From the NCBI GenBank assembly GCA_002455255.1, contig DKKL01000002.1, forward strand, positions 4,302 to 37,054: a stretch of DNA of 32,753 nucleotides, in the 5' to 3' direction. Below the pieces are notes generated by a model that was not told the DNA's origin, did no database searches, and was given only the letters and a program-made list of their open reading frames with translations. Shown piece by piece: positions 1 through 6,515 of this stretch (its first letter is position 1; the number at the start of each line of letters is the position of its first letter). The stretch comes from Candidatus Tepidiaquacellales bacterium UBA6667 (GTDB lineage Bacteria > Bacteroidota > Ignavibacteria > Tepidaquicellales > Tepidaquicellaceae). The position numbers and the translations under genes are program-made.

Positions 1-166
1 TTATTCTGCAAAAGGTCGGCATTTTGTCTGTTAATTACTATTCGTTTTTGTTTGTTTGTGTCTGTCTTTTAATCTGATTGCCAACGCACCGAGTGCATAT
101 GCTGTATCATTATATCAATGACTTCTTTAATTTTCATTATGGCATATGCAACATGTTAGAAGATGT

Positions 167-1168
167 TTATTTCATTTCAATAAATTTAGTTGTCAATAAA
201 TTATTAAATCTAGTTATTCCAATCCAATTGAATACTTCAATAGCTGTAGATATAGAAATTTTAGAACCCTCTAAATTAACAGGAATAAATTTATTTGGAG
301 TATTTTCAATAGGAGCACCCCAGTGAACTATTTTATTTCTGGTTGTGTACATTTTTAATAAATTGCTATAAACAGATTCTTTCTCTAATAAAAGAGAACT
401 TTTAATTAAATAAAGAGGAATTTCATGAAGTAATTTTTTAAAATCACTTCTTTCGTTTAATGTTATAAAAATGGGATCTTTATATTTACCATCATTATTT
501 TTAATCATTCTAAGAGTTTTGCTTTTTGTATGTTTTAATTTTTCATTTTCATATATCTGATCAAAAGTATGAGCAAGTAAAGATTCTACAGATATTACCG
601 AAAAAAGAATTGCTTTATTATATTCAGCTTCAATATTAGCTTTCCATGCCTCTAATAGCATTTCTTCATAAACTGGTATTTTATAATTAGCTTTTATATT
701 TTTATCTACAAATTTAATTGTTTCCCATGTAATCATTGAATAATAATAATCAGATCGAATAAGTCCCTTAGCAGATGTTTGAGGTATAATATTAGGTATG
801 CCTTTTGGAACTTTGTTTTGAATTACAATTGATGAAATACTTCCATCAATTGAAATATTGACTTGTTTACTTTCAAATCTAAGATGTCTAAAAAACAATC
901 TTAAATATTCAAATAAATTTTCTATATCTTGCTTATCTTCAAAATTATTTCCTGTCTTAAAAATTAAACCTTTTGTGTGTATAAAGCATTTTCCAGAATA
1001 TTTTTCATCAATATATTTTATTAATCCATTAGATTTATACGCTTTAAAATATTGATAGGGAGATAATAATCCAAAATCTTTGATTGATTTTAATTTATAT
1101 TGTGATTGGGAATTTGTTAAAATTCTCCAAACTATTTCCGAACTAGTTATTATTATGTAATTAGTCAT
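167..1168 (-). CDS. HEPN-domain protein of unknown role
   Basis: The 333-residue product has an unrecognised N-terminal half (about residues 1-165) and an all-helical C-terminal half. In the latter, a long helix (about 168-200) is followed by R277-N-K-I-V-H282, an R-N-x3-H sequence matching the RX4-6H catalytic motif of HEPN domains. HEPN proteins are commonly RNases in toxin-antitoxin, abortive-infection and other defence systems, and some are non-catalytic. The start is the ATG at 1166-1168; no clear Shine-Dalgarno precedes it. No signal peptide or membrane segment is seen. It lies downstream of a restriction-modification pair on the same strand, 88 bp away, which suits a defence island. 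No nucleotidyltransferase (MNT) partner, the usual companion of HEPN toxins, is visible, although the left side is cut by the window edge. A defence role is inference; the motif is seen directly. Confidence 0.65.
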   Translation of the reverse strand: MTNYIIITSSEIVWRILTNSQSQYKLKSIKDFGLLSPYQYFKAYKSNGLIKYIDEKYSGKCFIHTKGLIFKTGNNFEDKQDIENLFEYLRLFFRHLRFESKQVNISIDGSISSIVIQNKVPKGIPNIIPQTSAKGLIRSDYYYSMITWETIKFVDKNIKANYKIPVYEEMLLEAWKANIEAEYNKAILFSVISVESLLAHTFDQIYENEKLKHTKSKTLRMIKNNDGKYKDPIFITLNERSDFKKLLHEIPLYLIKSSLLLEKESVYSNLLKMYTTRNKIVHWGAPIENTPNKFIPVNLEGSKISISTAIEVFNWIGITRFNNLLTTKFIEMK

Positions 1169-1192
1169 ATTTTAATTATAATATCGTCTAAT

Positions 1193-1208
1193 GGATATCG
1201 GGATATCG
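1193..1208. repeat. Tandem 8-bp GGATATCG element upstream of the HEPN gene
   Basis: GGATATCG occurs twice back to back, 25-40 bp upstream of the HEPN start codon (gene on the minus strand). Each unit contains the palindrome GATATC. The position suits an operator or promoter-proximal site, but no protein can be assigned to it. Confidence 0.35.
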
Positions 1209-1224
1209 GCTTTGCGCTGTGGAA

Positions 1225-1250
1225 AAAAATGCAAATGTGCCACCAAATGC
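1225..1250 (+). repeat. Short direct repeat, copy 1, at the 3' side of the R-M pair
   Basis: This stretch shares AAAATGCAAATGTG, then CAC and ACCAAAT, with 4383-4410 in the same orientation. The two copies sit just outside the two ends of the restriction-modification gene pair, so they may mark the boundaries of a mobile cassette. They are too short to prove it. Confidence 0.4.
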
Positions 1251-1256
1251 GTTGGA

Positions 1257-3326
1257 CTAAATACTGTTGTCAATTAATCGCTGTGCTCTTTCACGCAAAT
1301 CTGTCTTACTGTCAATGATGCATTTTACTTCTTTTGAAATTCTGTCTATTTCTTTTTTGTCCTTGTGAATTGGCAAAGTCAGTTCAAGCAAACGATTTCC
1401 CAATGTAGAGAGTGTCGCTTGTACAAATGTTTTTGTCTCAATTTGTTTTTGAACAACTTTTGTGTTTAATAAAAAGAATAAATAGTAAGGTGTAATTTCT
1501 TCCGTGTTGAGAACCCGGATTTTTTTTAAGTGACTTTGAATAATACATTTTACATCCAATTTTGTCACCATACTGCAACGCCCGATTAAAAATGTGCCGT
1601 CATTCACAAACAAAATATCTTTCTCCTGTACATCTTGCTGTCTTTTGAATTTTTCGTAAATCTCCTCTGCAACTGCTTTCACCGTGTCCATTTTCATTTC
1701 CCAATTCACAATGTCTGTTGTCCGAATGAAAGGAATTACACCACTACCGTAATGCTGTGAACCGATTTCGTTTCCTCTTTTGATTAGAATTACTCTTCTG
1801 TCAACTAAATCCCCGATTGTAATAAGTTTATATTTTCCGCTTTTCTTCAACTCGTTTAACTTCTCTTTTATTTCGGGATTGTAATGTTCGGGAATGTAAA
1901 TATTCTCTTGAATTTCTTCTGTCGGTACAACAAAACCTAAATGGCTTTCTTCTACTAATTTTCCATTGAGAAATTTTGTAAAATTTTTTGCAATGTCTGG
2001 AGTGTCGTCATCAAGAATTTTATTTCCGTTCTTGTCAATTACAAGTGAACCGTTATTATTTATCTTGTAAATTTCTTTTCCGTTTTTATTATGTCCGATT
2101 GCTTGAGCAATTCCCATAAAAACATTTTTGCGACTGCTTTTTTTCTTTTCTAAAAAAACAACACTTGTTTTCGTGTGTGTGCTCGGTTGAAAAGTTTCTT
2201 GTGAAAGGGAAACAATTCCAATTACAGAAGCTGTTTTGCGAATGTATTCCCAAATATATCTGTCCGATGGATTACCGAAAATTCCCTCTGGTAAAACTAT
2301 TCCCGCTCTACCTCCATCTTTGAGCAACTGAATAATTCTCTCAATGAATAAAATCTGTGGTGGTTGCTTGTCTCGTAATTTTTTTGTCAAAATCCAACCA
2401 CTTTCTTTGTTGAACCATTGATGTCCTAACTCAAATTGTTTCAGCAAATCTTTTCCGACAACTGGAATTTTTGCCCCGAAAGGTGGATTAGTTAGGACTA
2501 AATCAAAAGTGCCTAATTGAATTTTATGTTGCGTTTCCTTGCTCCACTTTTTTGGTTGTTCTAAACTGTTCTCGCAAAAAATGTGATACTCGCTTTCTCC
2601 TAAAATTGTGAGATAAATTTTTGCAAGCCGTGAAAGAAATAAATCTTTGTCAATGCCGAAAAGATTGTGATTTTCATTACCGTTTCGTAAATGTTGTTGA
2701 AGAATGTGAGCAAGAAAACCACCGCTTCCACAAGCGGGGTCAATTATTTTTTCATTTGCTTTTGGTTGCAAAATATCAATCATCATTTGGACTATATTTC
2801 TCGGTGTGAAAAATTGTCCCTCACCTCCACGAAATGCTCTCCCGATAAGTTCTTCAAAAGCGTCTGCAATTATATCTCGGTCTGCGTCAAGAATTGAATA
2901 TTCTTCGATCCTTGAAATGATGTAGGATAAATCTGCAGGATTAATTTCAATTTCGTCGTCTTCTTCAAAAATGTCGGGATACTTTTCTTTTACTTGTTCA
3001 AATACACCGGTAATGCGTGAATGGAAAATTTTCAAGTCCTCAATCGGTCTGTTGGCAATCTCAACAATTTTTTCTTTTGGAGTATTCTTTTCATCATAGA
3101 TTTTGCAAAGCAAAAGACGCGTTATGTTTTGTGCAATTTTTTCGTCTCTTGTTATACCAGTTACATTGCCCGCAAAATAATCTCTGATTTCTCTGAAAAT
3201 TATTTTCAGATTATTGATTGGCTGTAAATCTTTTCGGTAAATGATTTTTTTCGGCTTGTCTATTTCAGCAGCCACGAATAAATCAAATCCGAATCCGTTC
3301 TCTTTTATTTTGCTTACTTTCTGCAT
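1257..3326 (-). CDS. N6-adenine DNA methyltransferase fused to a type I-like specificity domain
   Basis: The 689-residue protein combines modification and target recognition. Residues about 35-165 resemble the HsdM N-terminal helical domain. The AdoMet-binding motif I is D196-P-A-C-G-S-G-G-F204, preceded by Q171-F-F-T-P. The catalytic motif IV is N280-P-P-F283, as in N6-adenine enzymes. From about residue 495 to the end is an HsdS-like target recognition domain, a single half-subunit. The gene starts inside the end of the upstream HNH nuclease gene (13-bp overlap), so the two are probably co-translated. The methyltransferase would protect host DNA and the specificity half would choose the site. 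Classical type I enzymes use separate HsdM and HsdS plus an HsdR translocase; none of these separate genes is here. The arrangement is closer to type II systems with type I-like modification proteins. Function is confident; subtype is inferred. Confidence 0.88.
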   Translation of the reverse strand: MQKVSKIKENGFGFDLFVAAEIDKPKKIIYRKDLQPINNLKIIFREIRDYFAGNVTGITRDEKIAQNITRLLLCKIYDEKNTPKEKIVEIANRPIEDLKIFHSRITGVFEQVKEKYPDIFEEDDEIEINPADLSYIISRIEEYSILDADRDIIADAFEELIGRAFRGGEGQFFTPRNIVQMMIDILQPKANEKIIDPACGSGGFLAHILQQHLRNGNENHNLFGIDKDLFLSRLAKIYLTILGESEYHIFCENSLEQPKKWSKETQHKIQLGTFDLVLTNPPFGAKIPVVGKDLLKQFELGHQWFNKESGWILTKKLRDKQPPQILFIERIIQLLKDGGRAGIVLPEGIFGNPSDRYIWEYIRKTASVIGIVSLSQETFQPSTHTKTSVVFLEKKKSSRKNVFMGIAQAIGHNKNGKEIYKINNNGSLVIDKNGNKILDDDTPDIAKNFTKFLNGKLVEESHLGFVVPTEEIQENIYIPEHYNPEIKEKLNELKKSGKYKLITIGDLVDRRVILIKRGNEIGSQHYGSGVIPFIRTTDIVNWEMKMDTVKAVAEEIYEKFKRQQDVQEKDILFVNDGTFLIGRCSMVTKLDVKCIIQSHLKKIRVLNTEEITPYYLFFLLNTKVVQKQIETKTFVQATLSTLGNRLLELTLPIHKDKKEIDRISKEVKCIIDSKTDLRERAQRLIDNSI

Positions 3327-4324
3327 CTGTTATGTGCTTTTACGATGTATTCCATAAAATCCAAAGTTTCATCTAATGAATGGTCGGTCATTGCGACATT
3401 GCACCATCTATGTCCATAACGAACATTCTTTGCATTATGTCGTTGTTCGCTTTCTACAAGCGGGCTTATGTGCATAATTTGAATGCTTGAGTCCTCTCCC
3501 TCTCTTCGTTTTGTGGAACGCCAAGCGGGTTGCCAAACGGAAATTCTCTCTCTGTCATCCAAGTTTGATGGATTTCCAGCAATGGAAGTTTTACAAAGAG
3601 GACAACTTATAAAATCAATTTCACTCGTGGGAAAAATTCGGGAGGGTAAAGAAATATTTCTGTCAATATTTTGATTACGTAAAATTTCAGTTACTTTCGG
3701 ATAAATTGTGCGGAATGATACTCCGTAAAAAACTACTGCAACTGAAATTGCCAATACCGCATAACTTTCAACTGCGTGTTGCCACTCACACGCTTCAAAT
3801 GCGGTAATGACGCAGGAATTTTGTGTCCATTGTGTGTCATTCCAATATTTTAAGGTATTGATGTGGTCTATCCAATGTTTCGGTAAAACGACATAACGCT
3901 CTGGTAATTCGTGAACTTTTTCTGATGGATATTTTATTAATCGTTCGTCATTGTCTCTAATAACAAAAATTAAAGTTTGAGCGTCATTCTCTCCCTCTAT
4001 TTCAATGTGGTCAATTTCTTTTGCAAATGGTATTGGAGTTTCTGCCACTACTAAAGGATGCCAACGCAAGTTTCTATTTGAATAGGGCGCTTTCCCTTGC
4101 CGTCCTCTTGTGCAAAGTGCGTCTCTTTGCAACTTTCCTCCTCCCAGTCCAAGTCCTCCGTCTCGTGTCTCACTGATTTTTCCCGAAACTCTTATAAATT
4201 CCTTTTTGTGTTTCATTGTTGGAATATTCTCCACAATGCAATTAGAGATTTGATTACAGAGTTGAATTATCTCTTTGTCTTTCGAGGTTAGAAAATTTGC
4301 ACTTGTTGTTCTCCCAGTCGCCAT
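3314..4324 (-). CDS. HNH restriction endonuclease of the R-M pair
   Basis: The 336-residue protein has a C-terminal HNH fold with zinc-binding cysteines. The parts are C241-P-L-C244, H285 in H-I-S-P-L, N297, then G-H305-R-W-C308-N. H285 is the likely catalytic histidine, and the C-x2-C pair with C308 suggests a structural zinc. Residues 1-230 are unrecognised and presumably bind DNA or the partner. The ATG at 4322-4324 is the first good start. The gene lies directly upstream of the methyltransferase-specificity gene and overlaps it by 13 bp, which is why I read it as the restriction subunit of a two-gene system. An HNH nuclease with a different role, such as a solitary modification-dependent nuclease, is possible but less likely given the overlap. 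Confidence 0.75.
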   Translation of the reverse strand: MATGRTTSANFLTSKDKEIIQLCNQISNCIVENIPTMKHKKEFIRVSGKISETRDGGLGLGGGKLQRDALCTRGRQGKAPYSNRNLRWHPLVVAETPIPFAKEIDHIEIEGENDAQTLIFVIRDNDERLIKYPSEKVHELPERYVVLPKHWIDHINTLKYWNDTQWTQNSCVITAFEACEWQHAVESYAVLAISVAVVFYGVSFRTIYPKVTEILRNQNIDRNISLPSRIFPTSEIDFISCPLCKTSIAGNPSNLDDRERISVWQPAWRSTKRREGEDSSIQIMHISPLVESEQRHNAKNVRYGHRWCNVAMTDHSLDETLDFMEYIVKAHNRCRK

Positions 4325-4374
4325 AATTTAAATTTATTGGTAAAAATAGTTAAAGTTCTTTACTTGTATTCGTT

Positions 4375-4544
4375 TGTTAGGCAAAATGCAAATGTGTCAC
4401 ACACCAAATTCAAAAATAAAAAAAACCGAGTCGCTCTTTTGTATTTTGAGAAGCGATAGCCAAACGGCTTTTCCGAAATTGTCTGCTTGTGTGTCCGCAA
4501 TCAAAGTTTGATGTCTGCATTGTCGCAAATATAGTGGTGCCTAA
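4375..4544. repeat. Inverted repeat TGTTAGGC / GCCTAACA
   Basis: A perfect 8-bp inverted pair lies at 4375-4382 and 4537-4544. The sequences resemble integron core sites (GTTRRRY and RYYYAAC), but their order is the reverse of a single attC site. It could be the boundary pair of a tiny cassette, or chance. Confidence 0.35.
4383..4410 (+). repeat. Short direct repeat, copy 2, at the 5' side of the R-M pair
   Basis: This matches 1225-1250 (AAAATGCAAATGTG, CAC, ACCAAAT, with a small insertion). See the entry for copy 1. Confidence 0.4.
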
Positions 4545-4570
4545 CATCCAAATTTACGCATTGCGTTAAT

Positions 4571-4715
4571 TTTTTACAATCAATCGTTCGTTAATAATAC
4601 TAATTTTATATAATAATACGCACTAATAAGGATGATTTCAATATAAATTATTTAGAATAGTTTAAGAAAGAAATGGATTTGCAGAGTTACAGTATAAGAA
4701 CTGTTTCTGCATATC
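4571..4715 (+). repeat. Long direct repeat, copy A
   Basis: The sequence aligns with 5794-5935 at a constant offset of 1,223 bp. The core from about 4617 to 4670 is almost identical and both ends are more diverged. It covers the recombinase 5' leader and its first codons. Confidence 0.8.
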
Positions 4716-5014
4716 TCTGTGCCATAAAGATATTTTTTTCCGGCATTAGAGTTGAAGATTTAAAAAATGTTGATGAAAGAGAGATCGAAGATTTTATAAT
4801 CAGAAGATTAAGAATACAAAAGATTTCGCAATCTTATCAAAAACATCTTCTTGGTTCTATCAAACTTTTTTATAAGTTAGTCCTTAAAAGAAATTTGAGG
4901 ATTGAACACTTTTACCCAAAAAGAACAGAAAAGAAACTGCCAAATGTATATTTAAAGAATGATGTTAAAAGATTGATTGATTCCTGTAAATATACTAAAC
5001 TTTCATTCACTTGA
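4673..5014 (+). pseudogene. Tyrosine recombinase, 3'-truncated relic
   Basis: The 113 residues match the N-terminal SAM-like, core-binding domain of tyrosine recombinases of the XerC/XerD and integrase type. Visible are the Y-S-I-R-T-V-x2-Y helix start and the K-K-L-P-N-V linker followed by V-K-R-L-I, where the catalytic domain should begin. Reading stops just after that. The catalytic R, H-x2-R and Y residues are missing, and I see no continuation downstream in any frame. It cannot be an active recombinase. The 5' leader and first codons are present a second time at 5794-5935. The most likely reading is a decayed mobility gene, cut when the toxin-antitoxin unit or its flank arrived. Confidence 0.75.
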
Positions 5015-5042
5015 TAAAGCGTTATGGTTTTTAGTCCACCAA

Positions 5043-5105
5043 GAGGTGTTCACCTCGTCGTCAAGTTAGTCAACATCAGACAGCTTTGCCTTGCATTTAG
5101 CTGTC
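5043..5105. repeat. Two hairpins between the recombinase relic and the antitoxin
   Basis: GAGGTG (5043-5048) and CACCTC (5051-5056) form a tight perfect inverted repeat. GACAGCT (5079-5085) and AGCTGTC (5099-5105) form a second one with a 13-nt loop. An outer GTTAG (5064-5068) / CTAAC (5120-5124) pair surrounds the second. They lie just downstream of the antitoxin gene, so a terminator role or a recombination site is possible. No T-tract follows on the minus strand. Confidence 0.4.
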
Positions 5106-5130
5106 GCTCAGAACTTGCTGCTAACCGATA

Positions 5131-5283
5131 TTACGCACAGGGCTTTATTGTATTCTGTTTCTTTCGTTTCTTGAAGTATTCCAATATTTCTTCTTTGGTC
5201 ATTTTGGATAACTTCTCGCTTAATTTGTCTCTTTGTTGACGCATATATTTTATAGCGTCAAATGTTTTTTCAGTCGTCTTCAT
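5131..5283 (-). CDS. Small antitoxin-like protein of the PIN pair (50 aa)
   Basis: A short frame runs from the ATG at 5281-5283 to the TAA at 5131-5133. It encodes 50 residues starting M-K-T-T-E-K-T-F-D-A-I-K-Y-M-R. The product is highly charged and lysine-rich, predicted helical, with M-R-Q-Q-R-D-K-L-S and M-T-K-E-E-I-L-E-Y-F segments. Its start overlaps the end of the PIN toxin gene by 14 bp in a different frame, a classic toxin-antitoxin coupling. Small proteins of this style (F-D-A-x-K-x-M-R) accompany PIN proteins in other Bacteroidota; that recollection is from family knowledge and was not checked here. The gene order is toxin first, then antitoxin. The stop is followed by hairpins at 5043-5105. 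Confidence 0.72.
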   Translation of the reverse strand: MKTTEKTFDAIKYMRQQRDKLSEKLSKMTKEEILEYFKKRKKQNTIKPCA

Positions 5284-5734
5284 ATTTTTCAAATTCTCTT
5301 GGTGAACGAATTTCTAATTGCTTATAACCCTTTTTGATGTTGATAGAGTTGTAACCCCTTATTTTTTCTATATTCACTATGTGTTTAAAGTTCCAACTTA
5401 CTAAAAAGTCAGCACGATTTATTGTGGCTAAAGCTATATGTAAGCAGTCAGCATAACTTGTCTGTCCCACAACTTTTTCATTAATGTATTCTGTTACCAA
5501 ATCAACTGCTTCGTCAGTTGTTTCAATGAACTCTGTCAGGTCAGCTCTAAGACTTTTTACAAGGTCTTTTACTTTTTCAGGTGCATTTTCTAGTTCGTCC
5601 TGTGTAACTGTTGAGTAAAGAATTATAAATTCTCCTGCTTTAATTCTATCAAAGAGAGGAATTGTGTGCTCTTTGAACTCATCGTCAAAATGTCCACCGA
5701 AAACTGATGTGTCTATGTATATTCTTTGTTTCAC
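5270..5734 (-). CDS. PIN-domain toxin (VapC-like RNase)
   Basis: The 154-residue protein has the PIN-domain layout. D8 in I-Y-I-D-T-S, E47 in D-E-L-E, D96 in A-D-C-L-H-I-A-L-A and D109 in A-D-F-L-V-S-W-N-F are the expected metal-binding acidic residues. PIN toxins cleave RNA (often tRNA or rRNA) and are held in check by a partner. The partner here is the overlapping 50-residue gene immediately downstream. The ATG at 5732-5734 is the first in frame and fits the family start. The unit lies between two copies of a long direct repeat, suggesting it moved as a block. Family is clear; the RNA target is unknown. Confidence 0.85.
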   Translation of the reverse strand: MKQRIYIDTSVFGGHFDDEFKEHTIPLFDRIKAGEFIILYSTVTQDELENAPEKVKDLVKSLRADLTEFIETTDEAVDLVTEYINEKVVGQTSYADCLHIALATINRADFLVSWNFKHIVNIEKIRGYNSINIKKGYKQLEIRSPREFEKYEDD

Positions 5735-5793
5735 TTTTTTTGTTATCTAATAGTTCTCAAAAATACTAACTATATGTGTTTATTCGGTCAGTT

Positions 5794-5935
5794 TTTTTAT
5801 TATCTATCGTTCGTTAATATTACTATTTTTGTTTAATAATACACACTAATAAGGATGATTTCAATATAAATTATTTAGAATAATTTAAGAAAGAATTGGA
5901 ATAGCAAAGATATAGCATCCGGTCTGTTTATTATA
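5794..5935 (+). repeat. Long direct repeat, copy B, with a decayed recombinase start
   Basis: This aligns with 4571-4715. Within it, codons from about 5896 read L-E-stop-Q-R-Y-S-I-R-S-V, against M-D-L-Q-S-Y-S-I-R-T-V in copy A. The start codon is now TTG and codon 3 is TAG, so this is a dead remnant of the same gene head. Resemblance to the recombinase is lost after about 12 codons. Confidence 0.75.
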
Positions 5936-5937
5936 TA

Positions 5938-5988
5938 TTCGTGCAATTAGTTTAATTCGTGAAAATTCGTGGTGAAACATTTCTTAAC
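5938..5988 (+). repeat. 50-bp interspersed element, direct copy 1
   Basis: The motif runs TTCGTGCAATTAGTT, then GTGAAAATTCGTGG, then TGAAACATTTCTTA. It is shared with 6261-6310 and 6464-6515, and similarity to copy 3 extends about 25 bp further right (TTAAAATTCATAATGAAA). Confidence 0.75.
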
Positions 5989-6017
5989 TTTTAAAATTCA
6001 TAATGAAATTTCTCTCC

Positions 6018-6047
6018 CGCAGGAGTCTCTCGCAGAGGACTCCTGCG
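6018..6047. repeat. GC-rich hairpin, copy 1
   Basis: CGCAGGAGTC (6018-6027) pairs perfectly with GACTCCTGCG (6038-6047). It recurs at about 6317-6352, again just right of a copy of the 50-bp element. No T-tract follows, so it is unlikely to be a simple terminator. Confidence 0.7.
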
Positions 6048-6120
6048 AATTACAAAACTTTGATCTGAAATAATGAGAATATACGAGTGAGGAAAAACAG
6101 TTTAGATTGATACAGAAAAA

Positions 6121-6172
6121 GTCCCCCTTTGGAGGAGCTTGTCCCGATATATCGGGAGGATTTAGGGGGAGG
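6121..6172 (+). repeat. GTCCCCC ... GGGGGAGG element, copy 1
   Basis: It begins GTCCCCCTTTGGAGGAG and ends ATTTAGGGGGAGG, so its ends can pair. It is longer than copy 2 because it carries an insert centred on the perfect palindrome CCCGATATATCGGG (6143-6156). Confidence 0.7.
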
Positions 6173-6202
6173 AAAAAATATATTAAATTAATTCATATAA
6201 AA

Positions 6203-6233
6203 GTCCCCCCTTGGAGGGGGATTTAGGGGGAGG
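6203..6233 (+). repeat. GTCCCCC ... GGGGGAGG element, copy 2
   Basis: This is a shorter form of the element at 6121-6172, without the inner palindrome. Confidence 0.7.
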
Positions 6234-6260
6234 ATTTCATAGGAAGAAAAAGTTAATTTT

Positions 6261-6310
6261 AATTCGTGCAATTCGTTAAATTATCGAAAATTCGTGGTGA
6301 AACATTTTTT
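6261..6310 (+). repeat. 50-bp interspersed element, direct copy 2
   Basis: The same motif as 5938-5988, with ATTCGTTAAATTATCG in the centre and TTTTTT at the right end. Confidence 0.7.
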
Positions 6311-6316
6311 AAATTC

Positions 6317-6352
6317 TCTCCTGCTGGAGTCTCTCGCAGAGGACTCCTGCGA
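6317..6352. repeat. GC-rich hairpin, copy 2
   Basis: A diverged left arm (CTGCTGGAGTC) pairs with GGACTCCTGCG. The centre TCTCGCAGAG is unchanged from copy 1. Confidence 0.65.
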
Positions 6353-6385
6353 AATAAAAAATACTAAATTAGTTTAAAAACCTAT

Positions 6386-6425
6386 CCACGAATTACCACG
6401 AATTAATCGAATTACACTAATCACT
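6386..6425 (-). repeat. 50-bp interspersed element, inverted partial copy
   Basis: CCACGAATTACCACGAATTAATCG followed by ATTACACTAATCAC reads on the minus strand as the GTG ... CGTGG part of the element. Together with copy 3 it could form a long imperfect hairpin. Confidence 0.55.
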
Positions 6426-6463
6426 GTTTAAAAGCATTAACTTATTTTCAATCTTACCATTCC

Positions 6464-6515
6464 CATTCGTGCAATTAGTTAAATTAGTGAAAATTCGTGG
6501 TGAAACATTTCTTAC
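6464..6515 (+). repeat. 50-bp interspersed element, direct copy 3
   Basis: ATTCGTGCAATTAGTT, AAATTAGTGAAAATTCGTGG and TGAAACATTTCTTA closely match copy 1. Confidence 0.75.

Larger units (their letters stand above)
4325..4672. other. Intergenic stretch between the R-M pair and the recombinase relic
   Basis: There is no convincing gene here. It holds the second copy of the AAAATGCAAATGTG direct repeat (4383-4410), an inverted pair TGTTAGGC (4375-4382) / GCCTAACA (4537-4544), a small palindrome ATCAAAgTTTGAT, and from 4571 the first copy of the long direct repeat that continues into the recombinase gene. No matching Bacteroidota-type promoter was found for the R-M pair. Confidence 0.5.

Noticed and set aside
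78..326. An 82-residue plus-strand reading frame at the left edge
   Set aside because: It is mostly antisense to the HEPN gene end, with no start signal or recognisable product. A 22-codon minus-strand frame in 1-166 was also dismissed as too short.
4375..4600. A complete integron attC site
   Set aside because: The core-like pair is in the wrong order for one attC, inner L boxes are not evident, and the recombinase relic shows no integron-integrase features.
4673..5014. An active tyrosine recombinase
   Set aside because: The whole catalytic domain is missing.
5024..5239. A 71-residue plus-strand reading frame
   Set aside because: It is antisense to the small antitoxin gene, has no family resemblance, and crosses the hairpin region.
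6018..6352. The GC-rich hairpins as terminators
   Set aside because: No T-tract follows on either strand, and they occur as part of a repeated module.
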